Source: Gemmatimonadaceae bacterium (lineage in GTDB: Bacteria; Gemmatimonadota; Gemmatimonadetes; Gemmatimonadales; Gemmatimonadaceae). From it: a stretch of 64,000 bases of DNA. Shown here in pieces: positions 49,597 to 57,345 of the stretch. How positions within the stretch are numbered: the first letter of the stretch is position 1; every line of letters begins with the position of its first letter. The stretch lies in the NCBI GenBank assembly GCA_019637355.1, contig JAHBVT010000001.1:992001-1056000 (forward strand). The letters are read 5' to 3'. The translations under genes and the position numbers were made by a program. Under the pieces are notes generated by a model that was not told where the DNA came from, did not search any database, and saw only the letters and a program-made list of their open reading frames with translations.

Positions 49597-50307
49597 GTGT
49601 TCAACAACCTGCTCGAGACAAAGGCGGTCAAGCAGCGCTCCATCGGCGCCTCGATCTTCTCGACGGTCTTCCACGTGGCCGTCATCGCGGGGTCGATCAT
49701 CGCCACGGCCAATGCCGGCAAGGTCGAGGAAGAGGAAGTCGTGCAGAAGGTGGACTTCGTCGAGGTGAAGAAGGACGAGCCGCCTCCGCCGGAGCCGGAT
49801 CGTCCGCCCCCGCCGCCGGACGTCGTCGCGGCGCCGCCGCCGCCGAAGGGCTTCCAAGTGCTCTCGGCCCCGGTCAACATTCCGGACGTCATCCCCGAGA
49901 TCGACCTGTCCAAGGCGATCACCAACGAAGATGACTTCTCCGGCCGCGGCGTGGCCGGTGGCGTCGCCTCGGGTGTCGTCGGGGGTACGCCCATTATGCA
50001 GGACCAGGCGTACTTCGACTTCCAAGTCGAGAAGCCGGCCGCCTCGGCGCCGGGTTCGCCGGGCCCGCGGTATCCCGACATCCTCCGCTCGGGCGGTGTC
50101 GAGGGCGAAGTCCTCGCCCAGTTCGAGGTGGACACCACGGGGCGCGTGAACGTCGCGTCGTTCCGCGTCCTCCGCTCGTCGCACGCGCTGTTCGAACAGG
50201 CCGTGCGCAGCTCGCTTCCGCAGATGCGCTTCCTGCCGGCGGAGATCGGCGGGCGGAAGGTGAAGCAGCTCGTCCAGCAGCCGTTCGTCTTCAATCTCGC
50301 TCGCTAG
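49597..50307 (+). CDS. TonB-family energy transducer
   Basis: A 236-residue protein. One N-terminal membrane helix (about 20-40, SIFSTVFHVAVIAGSIIATA) is followed by an acidic segment (KVEEEEVVQKVDFVEVKKDE), a proline-rich linker (PPPPEPDRPPPPPD) and a Gly/Val segment. The C-terminal TonB domain (about 150-236) includes PRYPDILRSGGVEGEVLAQF and SSLPQMRFLPAEIGGRKVKQLV. It passes proton-motive energy to outer-membrane transporters. GTG at 49597 has GGAG eight bases upstream. First gene of the exb unit. Confidence 0.9.
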   Translation: MFNNLLETKAVKQRSIGASIFSTVFHVAVIAGSIIATANAGKVEEEEVVQKVDFVEVKKDEPPPPEPDRPPPPPDVVAAPPPPKGFQVLSAPVNIPDVIPEIDLSKAITNEDDFSGRGVAGGVASGVVGGTPIMQDQAYFDFQVEKPAASAPGSPGPRYPDILRSGGVEGEVLAQFEVDTTGRVNVASFRVLRSSHALFEQAVRSSLPQMRFLPAEIGGRKVKQLVQQPFVFNLAR

Positions 50308-50346
50308 TCTCACCAGTGTTCGACCACTTCTAGGAGATTTCTCGCA

Positions 50347-51087
50347 ATGGATATGTCCATCGGCTACATCTGGGAGCACAGCCCGCCGTTCGCCAAGGGC
50401 ATCTGGCTCGTGCTCGCGGTGATGTCCCTGTGGTCCCTCTCGACCGCGTTCGGCAAGTGGTGGAACCTGCGCAAGGCCCAGAAGGAGACGCTCAAGTTCG
50501 CGCCCGAGTTCTCGCAGTTCCTCGAGGAGGACAACCTCACCGAGGCCATCAACCTGGCGCAGACGTACAAGAAGTCGCACGTCGCCCGCGTCCTCGGCGG
50601 CGCGCTTGACGAAGTCAAGCCGCTCATTATGGACGGCTCGGTCACGGTCAGCGACATCAACTCGGCCGAGCGCGCGGTGGAGCGCAATATGCTCGTCGAG
50701 ATCGTCGCGCTGAAGCGCGGCCTCGCCATCCTCGCGACGGTGGGTTCGACGGCGCCGTTCGTCGGCCTGCTCGGCACGGTGTTCGGCATCATCAACGCCT
50801 TCGCCGCGATGGGCAGCTCCGGCTCGACCGGCATCGCCGCCATCACGGTCGGCATCGCCGAGGCACTGATCGCCACGGGCTTCGGCCTCCTCGTCGCCAT
50901 CCCGGCGGTGTGGGCGTTCAACTACTTCCAGACCAAGATCGACAATCTCACGGCCGAGATGACGTACGTCTCCAAGGAGATGATCGACTACCTCATCAAG
51001 GGCGTCTCGGGCGAGTTCGGCCGCAGCCGCTTCACCCGCGAGTTCAACACGGCCGCCCAGAAGGGGTCGTCCCCGATCTCGCAGTAA
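50347..51087 (+). CDS. exbB: ExbB/TolQ-type proton channel protein
   Basis: A 246-residue MotA/TolQ/ExbB protein with three membrane helices (about 18-38, 135-158 and 180-202). The conserved core is ILATVGSTAPFVGLLGTVFGIINAFAAMG, starting near residue 135. The second core is AEALIATGFGLLVAIPAVWAFNYF. It has AGGAG before the ATG. Together with the two ExbD proteins it forms the motor that powers TonB. Confidence 0.95.
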   Translation: MDMSIGYIWEHSPPFAKGIWLVLAVMSLWSLSTAFGKWWNLRKAQKETLKFAPEFSQFLEEDNLTEAINLAQTYKKSHVARVLGGALDEVKPLIMDGSVTVSDINSAERAVERNMLVEIVALKRGLAILATVGSTAPFVGLLGTVFGIINAFAAMGSSGSTGIAAITVGIAEALIATGFGLLVAIPAVWAFNYFQTKIDNLTAEMTYVSKEMIDYLIKGVSGEFGRSRFTREFNTAAQKGSSPISQ

Positions 51088-51115
51088 GCCGCTGACCCCC
51101 TAGGAGGGCACGCGT

Positions 51116-51571
51116 ATGGGTATGTCCGTAAGCACGGGGAGCGGCGTCAAGGCAGAGCCGAACGTCGTCCCCATGATCGACGTGATGCTGGTGCTGCTCA
51201 TCATCTTCATGGTCGTGACGCCGGCGATTGCCGCCGGCTTCACGGCCGAGCCCCCGAGCGGCATCAACCTGAAGTCCCATCCGGAAGCGGATGAGGACCA
51301 GGTGCTCGGCATCGACAAGTACGGCAACTATTTCCTGAACAAGCAGCAGATCGCGAACGAGTCCCTGGCCCAGCAGCTCGAGGCCATCTACTCGGTGCGC
51401 ACGATCGACCAGATCCTGTACGTCAAGGCCGACAAGAATCTCGAGTACGGGCGCATCCTCGAAGCGATCGACATCGCCTCGAAGAACGGCGTCCGGATGG
51501 TCGGCGCCATCACTGATCAGGTCCCGGGCACGGAATCCACCGTGGCTGGCGACGAGATCAAGAAGCCCTAA
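51116..51571 (+). CDS. exbD: ExbD/TolR-type protein, first copy
   Basis: A 151-residue protein with one membrane helix (about 20-42) that carries the channel aspartate Asp22 in VPMIDVMLVLLIIFMVV. The periplasmic domain contains GNYFLNKQQIANESLAQQLEAI and ILYVKADKNLEYGRILEAIDIA. AGGAGGGC precedes the ATG. It is followed by a second exbD 12 bases later. Confidence 0.93.
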   Translation: MGMSVSTGSGVKAEPNVVPMIDVMLVLLIIFMVVTPAIAAGFTAEPPSGINLKSHPEADEDQVLGIDKYGNYFLNKQQIANESLAQQLEAIYSVRTIDQILYVKADKNLEYGRILEAIDIASKNGVRMVGAITDQVPGTESTVAGDEIKKP

Positions 51572-51583
51572 CCGGAGCGACCT

Positions 51584-52000
51584 ATGGGAATGAGCGTCGG
51601 CGGGGGCAGTTCCAACCTGAATAACGAGCCCAATGTCGTGCCGATGATCGACATTATGCTCGTGCTGCTGATCATCTTCATGATTATGCAGCCGATGATG
51701 CGGAAGGCCGTGGACCTGCAGCTACCGGACCCCACCCCCGCGGTGGTGACGGCGAACCAGGCGAGCGACCAGATCGTGCTGGAGATCCTGGCGGACGGTA
51801 GCTTCGCGATCAATCGTGAGCCGCTCACGCTCGATCGCCTCGGCGCGCGCCTGACCGAGGTCTACGAGAATCGCCCGGACAAGATCATCTTCGTCAAGGG
51901 TGACCCGACCGTGAAGTACCAGGATGTCATCCACGCGATGGACATCGCGCGTGGAGCCGGGGTGAAGGTCATCGGCATCCCGCCAAAGGACACGAAGTAA
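51584..52000 (+). CDS. exbD: ExbD/TolR-type protein, second copy
   Basis: A 138-residue paralogue of the preceding ExbD with Asp23 in VPMIDIMLVLLIIFMIM and a periplasmic domain ending IIFVKGDPTVKYQDVIHAMD. The two copies share the start (MGMSVG/MGMSVS) and membrane helix but differ in the periplasmic domain. This suggests they form a mixed ExbD dimer or serve different TonB proteins. Confidence 0.93.
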   Translation: MGMSVGGGSSNLNNEPNVVPMIDIMLVLLIIFMIMQPMMRKAVDLQLPDPTPAVVTANQASDQIVLEILADGSFAINREPLTLDRLGARLTEVYENRPDKIIFVKGDPTVKYQDVIHAMDIARGAGVKVIGIPPKDTK

Positions 52001-52020
52001 GCGTTTCTGGGGTATCATCA

Positions 52021-52052
52021 CGGCGGGCGAACCTTTCGGGGCTCGCCCGCCG
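52021..52052 (+). terminator. strong hairpin between exbD2 and the second tonB
   Basis: CGGCGGGCGA (52021-52030) pairs perfectly with TCGCCCGCCG (52043-52052) around a 12-base loop, then ATCCTTTCC. It lies 20 bases after the second exbD stop and 11 bases before the next GTG. It could reduce transcription into the last gene or stabilise the upstream mRNA. Confidence 0.6.
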
Positions 52053-52063
52053 TATCCTTTCCT

Positions 52064-52909
52064 GTGACCGTGGCCCATCGCTTGCCTGACTTCGATTCGC
52101 AGCCGCCGCCGGCCAAGCGCCCCCTCCGACCCCTGCACGGGATCCCGGAGCCGGAACGGCGTACGCGTACTGGATGGGTGGCCTCCAGCCTCTTCCACCT
52201 GTTGCTTCTTGTGGGCCTGCTGCTGCCTCCCTTCGTCGGCAAGCTGCTTGAGGATCCTGGCGCCGCTGGGGCGGGGGGGGCCGGCCCGGCCGGCGGCGGC
52301 GGCGGAGGCACCGGGGGTACGGGGGGCGAGATCACTCCCGAGCGCATCCGCTATATGCAGGTGCAGTCGGCCCCCAGCGCGCCCCCTCCGCCGGCCGTCA
52401 CGACTCCGACGCCCACTCCGGTGCCGCCCCCGCCGCCGGAACCCGAACCTGAAGTGGTCCCAAGCCCGGACGTGGCCGAAATTGCGGTGGCCGCGCCGGG
52501 CACGACCATTCCCACCCCGGGCACGGGCGGCGGCTCCGGCACCGACGGCTCGAGCGGTACCGGGCCGGGGAGCGGCGGCGGCGTCGGCAGCGGTGTCGGC
52601 ACGGGACGAGGGTCCGGACTGGGGCCTGGCACCGGTGGCGGCGGTGACCAGATCTTCCCCCCGACGGTCACGAACCTGGCCATCCTGCCCATTCCCGTCC
52701 CGGCCCGCGTGCGGCCGTATCGGCTAGTCGCCCACTTCGAGGTGGACGAGCGCGGCAACGCGCGCCTGCTGGGCTTCAATCCCTCGCGCGACCGCGCCTA
52801 CAACCAGAAGATCCGCGAGATGCTGAGCGAGGTGCGGTTCCGCCCCGCCACCCGCGCCGACGGCACGCCCGTCCGCGACACGGCCGTGATCACGGCCGAA
52901 GCGCCGTAG
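52064..52909 (+). CDS. TonB-like protein with Gly/Ser-rich linker
   Basis: A 281-residue protein. A basic N-terminus leads to one membrane helix (about 38-57, SSLFHLLLLVGLLLPPFVGK). A Gly-rich patch follows (near 68-90), then a Pro-rich segment (TPTPVPPPPPEPEPEVVP) and a long Gly/Ser/Thr linker (about 147-198). The C-terminal domain (about 205-281) has VRPYRLVAHFEVDERGNARL and LSEVRFRPATRADG, like the end of TonB. It is a second energy transducer in the same unit. GTG start at 52064 after the hairpin. Confidence 0.78.
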   Translation: MTVAHRLPDFDSQPPPAKRPLRPLHGIPEPERRTRTGWVASSLFHLLLLVGLLLPPFVGKLLEDPGAAGAGGAGPAGGGGGGTGGTGGEITPERIRYMQVQSAPSAPPPPAVTTPTPTPVPPPPPEPEPEVVPSPDVAEIAVAAPGTTIPTPGTGGGSGTDGSSGTGPGSGGGVGSGVGTGRGSGLGPGTGGGGDQIFPPTVTNLAILPIPVPARVRPYRLVAHFEVDERGNARLLGFNPSRDRAYNQKIREMLSEVRFRPATRADGTPVRDTAVITAEAP

Positions 52910-52986
52910 CGCACAGCGCTCGCGCGCCGAGCGCCGTAACCAGAAAGTCGCTGGCATCGCGACTGGTTCACCGCCCCGGCACGGGG

Positions 52987-52992
52987 TAGTTT
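52987..52992 (+). promoter_or_regulatory. candidate -10 box (TAGTTT) for the DAACS symporter gene
   Basis: TAGTTT lies 89 bases before the ATG at 53082, after a GCGCTCG/CGAGCGC hairpin at 52916-52934 that may end the exb unit. It resembles the boxes before speA and the TrmJ-like gene. Confidence 0.35.
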
Positions 52993-53081
52993 CCGCAGAG
53001 CCTTTTCCCCCTATCTGCGCGCACGCCGTCTGTGCCGCGCCCGGCCACCGGCCGCGCCCCTTCGAGGACTGAGACCCCCCA

Positions 53082-54410
53082 ATGGCTGAGTCGATCGGCA
53101 ATTACGGCAAGGGAATGAAGCTGCACACCAAGATCCTCCTGGCGCTGCTGGTCGGCGCCACGGCGGGCATCACGGCCAACCTCACCCTCGGCGGCGACGA
53201 CGGTCGCGTGGTCTGGGTGAACACCTACCTGGCCGGCCCGGTGGGGCAGGTATTCCTGCGGATGCTCTTCATGATCGTGATGCCGCTGGTCTTCTCGTCC
53301 ATCGCGCTCGGCGTGGCGGGCCTCGGCGATCTCGGCAAGGTGGGCAAGGTCGGCGGCAAGGCCATCGGGTACTTCTTCACCACCACCTTCCTGGCCGCCA
53401 CCTTCGGCCTGCTGGTCGTGAATTGGGTGAAGCCGGGGCAGGGACTGCCGGAGGAAGTGAAGACGGAGCTGATGGCCACCTACGCCGAGGACGCGGCGGG
53501 GAAGGTCGAGGCGCAGTCGACCGGCGGCTTCGGCATCAACACCTTCGTGAACATCGTCACGCGCAATCCGGTGAAGTCGGCCGCCGACACGGATATGCTC
53601 GGGATCATCTTCTTCGGCATCATCTTCGGTGCGGCGCTGACGCAGCTGCGCCCCGAACGTGCCCAGCCGATGATCAAGGTGCTGGAGGCGCTCAACGACG
53701 TCGTCATCGTCATCGTCGGGATGGCGATGCGGCTGGCCCCCTACGGCGTCGTGGGCCTGATCTTCGGGGTTACGAGCCGCTTCGGCTTTGCGCTGCTCAA
53801 GCCCCTGGGCGGCTACGTGTTCGTGGTGATGTTCGCCCTGCTGGCGCATATGTTCATCAACCTGTCGCTCATCCTGCGCTTCGTGATGGGCCTCAGCCCG
53901 CGCGTGTACTTCTCGCGCATCAAGGGCGCGCTGGTGACGGCGTTCTCCACCAGCTCCAGCTCAGCCACGCTGCCGGCCGCGCTGCGCGCCTCGCAGGAAG
54001 GCCTCGGGGTGCCGAAGCAGATCGCCGGCTTCGTCCTGCCGCTGGGCTCGACGATGTGTATGAACGGCACCAGCATCTTCGAAGGCATCACCGTCATCTT
54101 CCTCTGCCAGGTCTTCGGCGTGGACCTCTCGCTGGGCGGGATGGTGATCGTGATCATTATGTCGGTGATCACGGCCATCGGCGCCGCCGGCGTGCCGGGC
54201 GGCTCGATTCCGCTGCTGGTGGGCATCCTCGCGATGATGGGCGTCCCTGGCGAAGCCATCGCCATCGTGCTCGGCGTCGACCGCATCCTGGATATGACGC
54301 GCACCGTGGTGAACGTCGCGTCGGACATCTCGTCGACGACGTTCGTGGCCAAGAGCGAGGGGCTGTGGACCGCCGCCGACGTGCCGGCGGAGGCGCCGAC
54401 GGCGGCTTAG
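53082..54410 (+). CDS. dicarboxylate/amino acid:cation symporter (DAACS family)
   Basis: A 442-residue sodium- or proton-coupled importer of glutamate, aspartate or C4-dicarboxylates. The serine-rich hairpin AFSTSSSSATLPAAL (about residues 286-300) and the substrate region GSTMCMNGTSIFEGITVIFL (about 323-342) are diagnostic. GVPGGSIPLLVGIL and LGVDRILDMTRTVVNVASDI follow, with Asp/Arg residues that set substrate type. The stop overlaps the convergent kinase stop by four bases. Confidence 0.94.
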   Translation: MAESIGNYGKGMKLHTKILLALLVGATAGITANLTLGGDDGRVVWVNTYLAGPVGQVFLRMLFMIVMPLVFSSIALGVAGLGDLGKVGKVGGKAIGYFFTTTFLAATFGLLVVNWVKPGQGLPEEVKTELMATYAEDAAGKVEAQSTGGFGINTFVNIVTRNPVKSAADTDMLGIIFFGIIFGAALTQLRPERAQPMIKVLEALNDVVIVIVGMAMRLAPYGVVGLIFGVTSRFGFALLKPLGGYVFVVMFALLAHMFINLSLILRFVMGLSPRVYFSRIKGALVTAFSTSSSSATLPAALRASQEGLGVPKQIAGFVLPLGSTMCMNGTSIFEGITVIFLCQVFGVDLSLGGMVIVIIMSVITAIGAAGVPGGSIPLLVGILAMMGVPGEAIAIVLGVDRILDMTRTVVNVASDISSTTFVAKSEGLWTAADVPAEAPTAA

Positions 54411-55330
54411 GCCTTCAGCGCCGCCGTGGCCAGCTTCACCGCGCCACGGGCCGGCACCACGTCCTCGGCGTGCAGCGCCGCGCCGGGGACCGCCGACTTG
54501 AGGCGGTGCTCCACGAGACGCCGCAGGAAGCCCCCGCGCGCGAGCATTCCGCCCGCCAGCGCCACGGGCACGGCCGCGCGCTCGTCCACGAAGAGCTGAC
54601 GCGCCAGCGTCCGCACGTGCAGCACCAGCTCCTCCGCCGCCACCGTGCAGATGGAGTTCGCCCGAAGGTCGCGGTCCGCGGCCAGCGTCGTGACGTGCGT
54701 CGCCAGCGCGGCCAGATCCTTGGGCGTGGCCTTCGCGGCCCAGGGGATGATGTCGTCGATCGACTCGAGCTCCAGCGCCGTCATCAGCGCGCCGGTCAGC
54801 CGCGACTCCGGCTCGCGCTCGTCGGCGCTGGAGGTCACCACGCTGAGGGCCCGGCGCCCGATCCACGCGCCGCTGCCTTCGTCGCCGGCCACGGGGCCCC
54901 AGCCGCCGCAGCGCCGCAACGTGCCGGTGGGGCCGCGGCCGAAGGCCACCGATCCGGTGCCCGCAATGAGCAGGATGCCGGCCCCTTCAGGGCCGAAGGC
55001 ATCGGCCAGCGCCACCTCGGCGTCGGGCACGACGTCCACCTCCTCGGCCAGCGACTGGTTGCGCAGGGCCCGCAGCAGCGCCTTCTGCTCCTTCTCGCGA
55101 CCCGTGCCGGCCACGCCCGCAACGAGCTGCTGCGGACGCTCGGTGATCTCGGCCTGCGTCAGCGCCTCACGCACGAGATCGGCGATGACCTCCGCCGAGG
55201 CGATGGCGCCGCCCGGCGTCACCGCGCTCGCGTCGCCGGTGACGGACGCGAGTTCCTTGCCACGCTGCGTGGCGACGATCACGTGGGTCTTGCTACCACC
55301 ACCATCCACACCGACGACGTACTGGGCCAT
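54407..55330 (-). CDS. BadF/BadG-type sugar kinase, GlcNAc or MurNAc kinase candidate
   Basis: A 307-residue ASKHA-fold ATPase. Phosphate-1 motif is GVDGGGSKTHVIVA at residues 7-20. The second phosphate loop is LLIAGTGSVAFGRG, and GWGPVAGDEGSGAWIGRRAL is the sugar-site region. VPVALAGGMLARGGFLRRLV is the adenosine motif. This family includes N-acetylglucosamine kinases and the MurK amino-sugar kinase. Neighbours (SSS symporter, GH3/AmpC fusion, NamZ) favour phosphorylation of cell-wall amino sugars. It starts 28 bases after the symporter gene. Confidence 0.85.
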   Translation of the reverse strand: MAQYVVGVDGGGSKTHVIVATQRGKELASVTGDASAVTPGGAIASAEVIADLVREALTQAEITERPQQLVAGVAGTGREKEQKALLRALRNQSLAEEVDVVPDAEVALADAFGPEGAGILLIAGTGSVAFGRGPTGTLRRCGGWGPVAGDEGSGAWIGRRALSVVTSSADEREPESRLTGALMTALELESIDDIIPWAAKATPKDLAALATHVTTLAADRDLRANSICTVAAEELVLHVRTLARQLFVDERAAVPVALAGGMLARGGFLRRLVEHRLKSAVPGAALHAEDVVPARGAVKLATAALKA

Positions 55331-55358
55331 TGCGGGCGATTCGTTGCTGAAGGACGAG

Positions 55359-56828
55359 TCAGGGCGCGCGCGGCGCCGCCGCGTGCGTGAAGGACGATGC
55401 GATGCCCACGGCGAGCGTGACGCTGGTGCCGATGAGCACGAACCACGGCCAGGCGATGCCGGTCTTGCCGAACACCACGAGACCCATCGTAAAGATACCT
55501 ACGCCCATCCCCAGCAGGGCATCCCGCTGCACGGCGCGCGGCCAGAGCATCGCGAGAAAGAACCCGCCGAGCAGTCCGCCGTACGTGAAGCTGGCGATGG
55601 ACAGCGCGATCACCACCACCGGCGTGCCCTCGGCGCGGTAGAGCAGCGCGCCGCCCACGAGCACGACGGCCCACGCCAAGGTGAAGAGCCGCGAGAGGCG
55701 CAGGCTCCGCGCGCCGTCCGGCCATCCGCGCAGCGGCACGTAGAGATCGTGCAGCGTGGCCGCGGCCAACGCATTCAGCGAGCCCGAGACGGTGCTCATC
55801 GCCGCCGCGAGGATGGCGGCGATCACGATGCCCGTCATCACCGGCGGCATCTCGGCGATGATGAAGGCTGGGAAGATCCGGTCCGGGGCGGGGAAGGCCG
55901 CGCCGCCGTAGAACGACCACAGGCCGATGCCGATCATCAGGAACAGCGCGAACTGTGCGATGACTACCACGCCACTGCCGATCAGCGCGCGGCGCGCATC
56001 GCGCAGCGAACCAGCGGCCAGCAGCCGCTGCACGATGATCTGGTCCGCGCCGTGCGAGGCCATCGCCAGGAAGCCGCCGCCGAGCAGGCCGGCCAGCACC
56101 GTGTGGGGCCGGTCGAAGCCCAGGTCGAAGTCCACGAGCTTGAGCTTGCCGGCCGCCACCGCGTCCCCGAGGATGCGGGACCAGCCGCCCTCCACGCCCG
56201 CGCCCAGCAGCCAGAGCGCGCCGGCGCCACCCAGCAGATACACGCCCATCTGCACGACGTCGGTCCACACCACCGCGCGCATCCCGCCGTGGTAGGTGTA
56301 GATCAGCGTCGCCACGCCGAGCACGAGGATGGCGGCGGGCGCCGCGAACTGGCTCGGCAACACGCCGGCCAAGATCAGCGCCACGGGAATTGACGTCGCG
56401 AAGAGGCGCACCGAGTCTCCGAAGGCGCGCGTCACCATAAAGGTCACCGAGGCCAGCCGGCGCGTGCCGAGACCGAAGCGGCGCTCCAGCAGCGCGTAGG
56501 CCGTCACCAGCTCGCCGCCCACGTAGCGCGGGAGCAGGGTGTAGGCGATGACGATGCGGCCCAGCAGGTACCCCGTCGCCACCTGCAGGAACGAGAGGTC
56601 GCCGAGGTAGGCGAGGCCCGGGATGCTGATGAACGTGAGGGCGCTGGTCTCCGTGGCGACGACCGAGAAGAGCACGGCCCACCACGGGATGGCGCCGCCG
56701 GCCACGAAGTAGTCGCGGGAGTCCTTCTGACCGCGCCCCAGGCGCACGCCGAGGGCGGTCGTGCCCACGAGGTAGAGGACGAGGACCACCCAATCGAGGG
56801 CGGTGAACGCAGTGGCGACGTCTTGCAT
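55359..56828 (-). CDS. sodium:solute symporter (SSS family)
   Basis: A 489-residue carrier with about 13 helices. The N-terminal motif is RDYFVAGGAIPWWAVLFSVVATETSALTF (residues 39-67), where sodium-site residues sit. GATLIYTYHGGMRAVVWTDVVQ marks TM5-6, and IIAEMPPVMTGIVIAAILAAAMSTVSGSL holds the second sodium site. In the Bacteroidota member Tannerella an SSS-type carrier imports MurNAc. The cluster context suggests an amino-sugar substrate, but the sequence alone does not prove it. Confidence 0.9.
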   Translation of the reverse strand: MQDVATAFTALDWVVLVLYLVGTTALGVRLGRGQKDSRDYFVAGGAIPWWAVLFSVVATETSALTFISIPGLAYLGDLSFLQVATGYLLGRIVIAYTLLPRYVGGELVTAYALLERRFGLGTRRLASVTFMVTRAFGDSVRLFATSIPVALILAGVLPSQFAAPAAILVLGVATLIYTYHGGMRAVVWTDVVQMGVYLLGGAGALWLLGAGVEGGWSRILGDAVAAGKLKLVDFDLGFDRPHTVLAGLLGGGFLAMASHGADQIIVQRLLAAGSLRDARRALIGSGVVVIAQFALFLMIGIGLWSFYGGAAFPAPDRIFPAFIIAEMPPVMTGIVIAAILAAAMSTVSGSLNALAAATLHDLYVPLRGWPDGARSLRLSRLFTLAWAVVLVGGALLYRAEGTPVVVIALSIASFTYGGLLGGFFLAMLWPRAVQRDALLGMGVGIFTMGLVVFGKTGIAWPWFVLIGTSVTLAVGIASSFTHAAAPRAP

Positions 56829-56853
56829 CGCGGCAATATGGCGGGAAAACAGA

Positions 56854-56877
56854 ACGGGCGCCCCTCGGGGCGCCCGT
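56854..56877 (-). terminator. intrinsic terminator after the A-type Fe-S carrier gene
   Basis: ACGGGCGCCCC (56854-56864) and GGGGCGCCCGT (56867-56877) form an almost loopless perfect stem. On the minus strand it is followed by TCTGTTTTCCC, a U-rich tract. It lies 22 bases past the stop at 56900 and separates that gene from the symporter. Confidence 0.85.
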
Positions 56878-56899
56878 CACTGTGCTGCGTGATGCCGAA

Positions 56900-57256
56900 T
56901 CAGGCCGAGAAGCTGGACCCGCAGCCACAGCCGCCGGTGGCATTCGGGTTCTTGAACGTGAAGCCCGAGCCCTGCATCGAGGTCACGTAGTCGATCGTGA
57001 CGCCGCTCAGGTACTGCATCGAGAACGGGTCCACGAAGAGGTTGAAGCTCCCCTGCGGCAGGACCGTGTCGTCGTCTGCGGGCTTGTCCTCGATCAGGAG
57101 GCTGTACTTGAAGCCCGAGCACCCGCCCGGCTGCACAGCCACGCGCAGGCCGCCGACCTCGGGGGCCACGTTCTCGGCTTGCATAAACTTCTGCACTTCG
57201 GCGCCAGCGGCGGGCGTGATGGTAACAAGGACTTCCGGCGTGTTCATCGTGCTCAT
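56900..57256 (-). CDS. A-type Fe-S cluster carrier (IscA/ErpA family)
   Basis: A 118-residue protein that delivers Fe-S clusters to targets such as dehydrogenases. The three cluster cysteines are Cys46 (PGGCSGFKY), Cys110 and Cys112 (GGCGCGSSF). The core VTITPAAGAEVQKFMQ is at the N-terminus. ATG at 57256 has AGGAGG seven bases upstream. The gene has its own promoter and terminator and looks like an independent unit set among salvage genes. IscA, ErpA and SufA cannot be told apart by sequence alone here. Confidence 0.93.
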   Translation of the reverse strand: MSTMNTPEVLVTITPAAGAEVQKFMQAENVAPEVGGLRVAVQPGGCSGFKYSLLIEDKPADDDTVLPQGSFNLFVDPFSMQYLSGVTIDYVTSMQGSGFTFKNPNATGGCGCGSSFSA

Positions 57257-57316
57257 CGGGATCCCTCCTGGGGTTCCAGGTCCGGCGGCGACCGCCGCCG
57301 CGACTGACTAATCCTG

Positions 57317-57344
57317 AATATAGGGTTCGGGGTTCCGGTTACAA
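57317..57344 (-). promoter_or_regulatory. promoter of the A-type Fe-S carrier gene
   Basis: On the minus strand TTGTAA (57344-57339) and TATATT (57322-57317) are 16 bases apart. Both are close to the sigma-70 consensus and stand out in this GC-rich DNA. The -35 box touches the stop of the upstream GH3/AmpC gene. The leader would be about 55 bases. Confidence 0.65.
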
Positions 57345-57345
57345 G

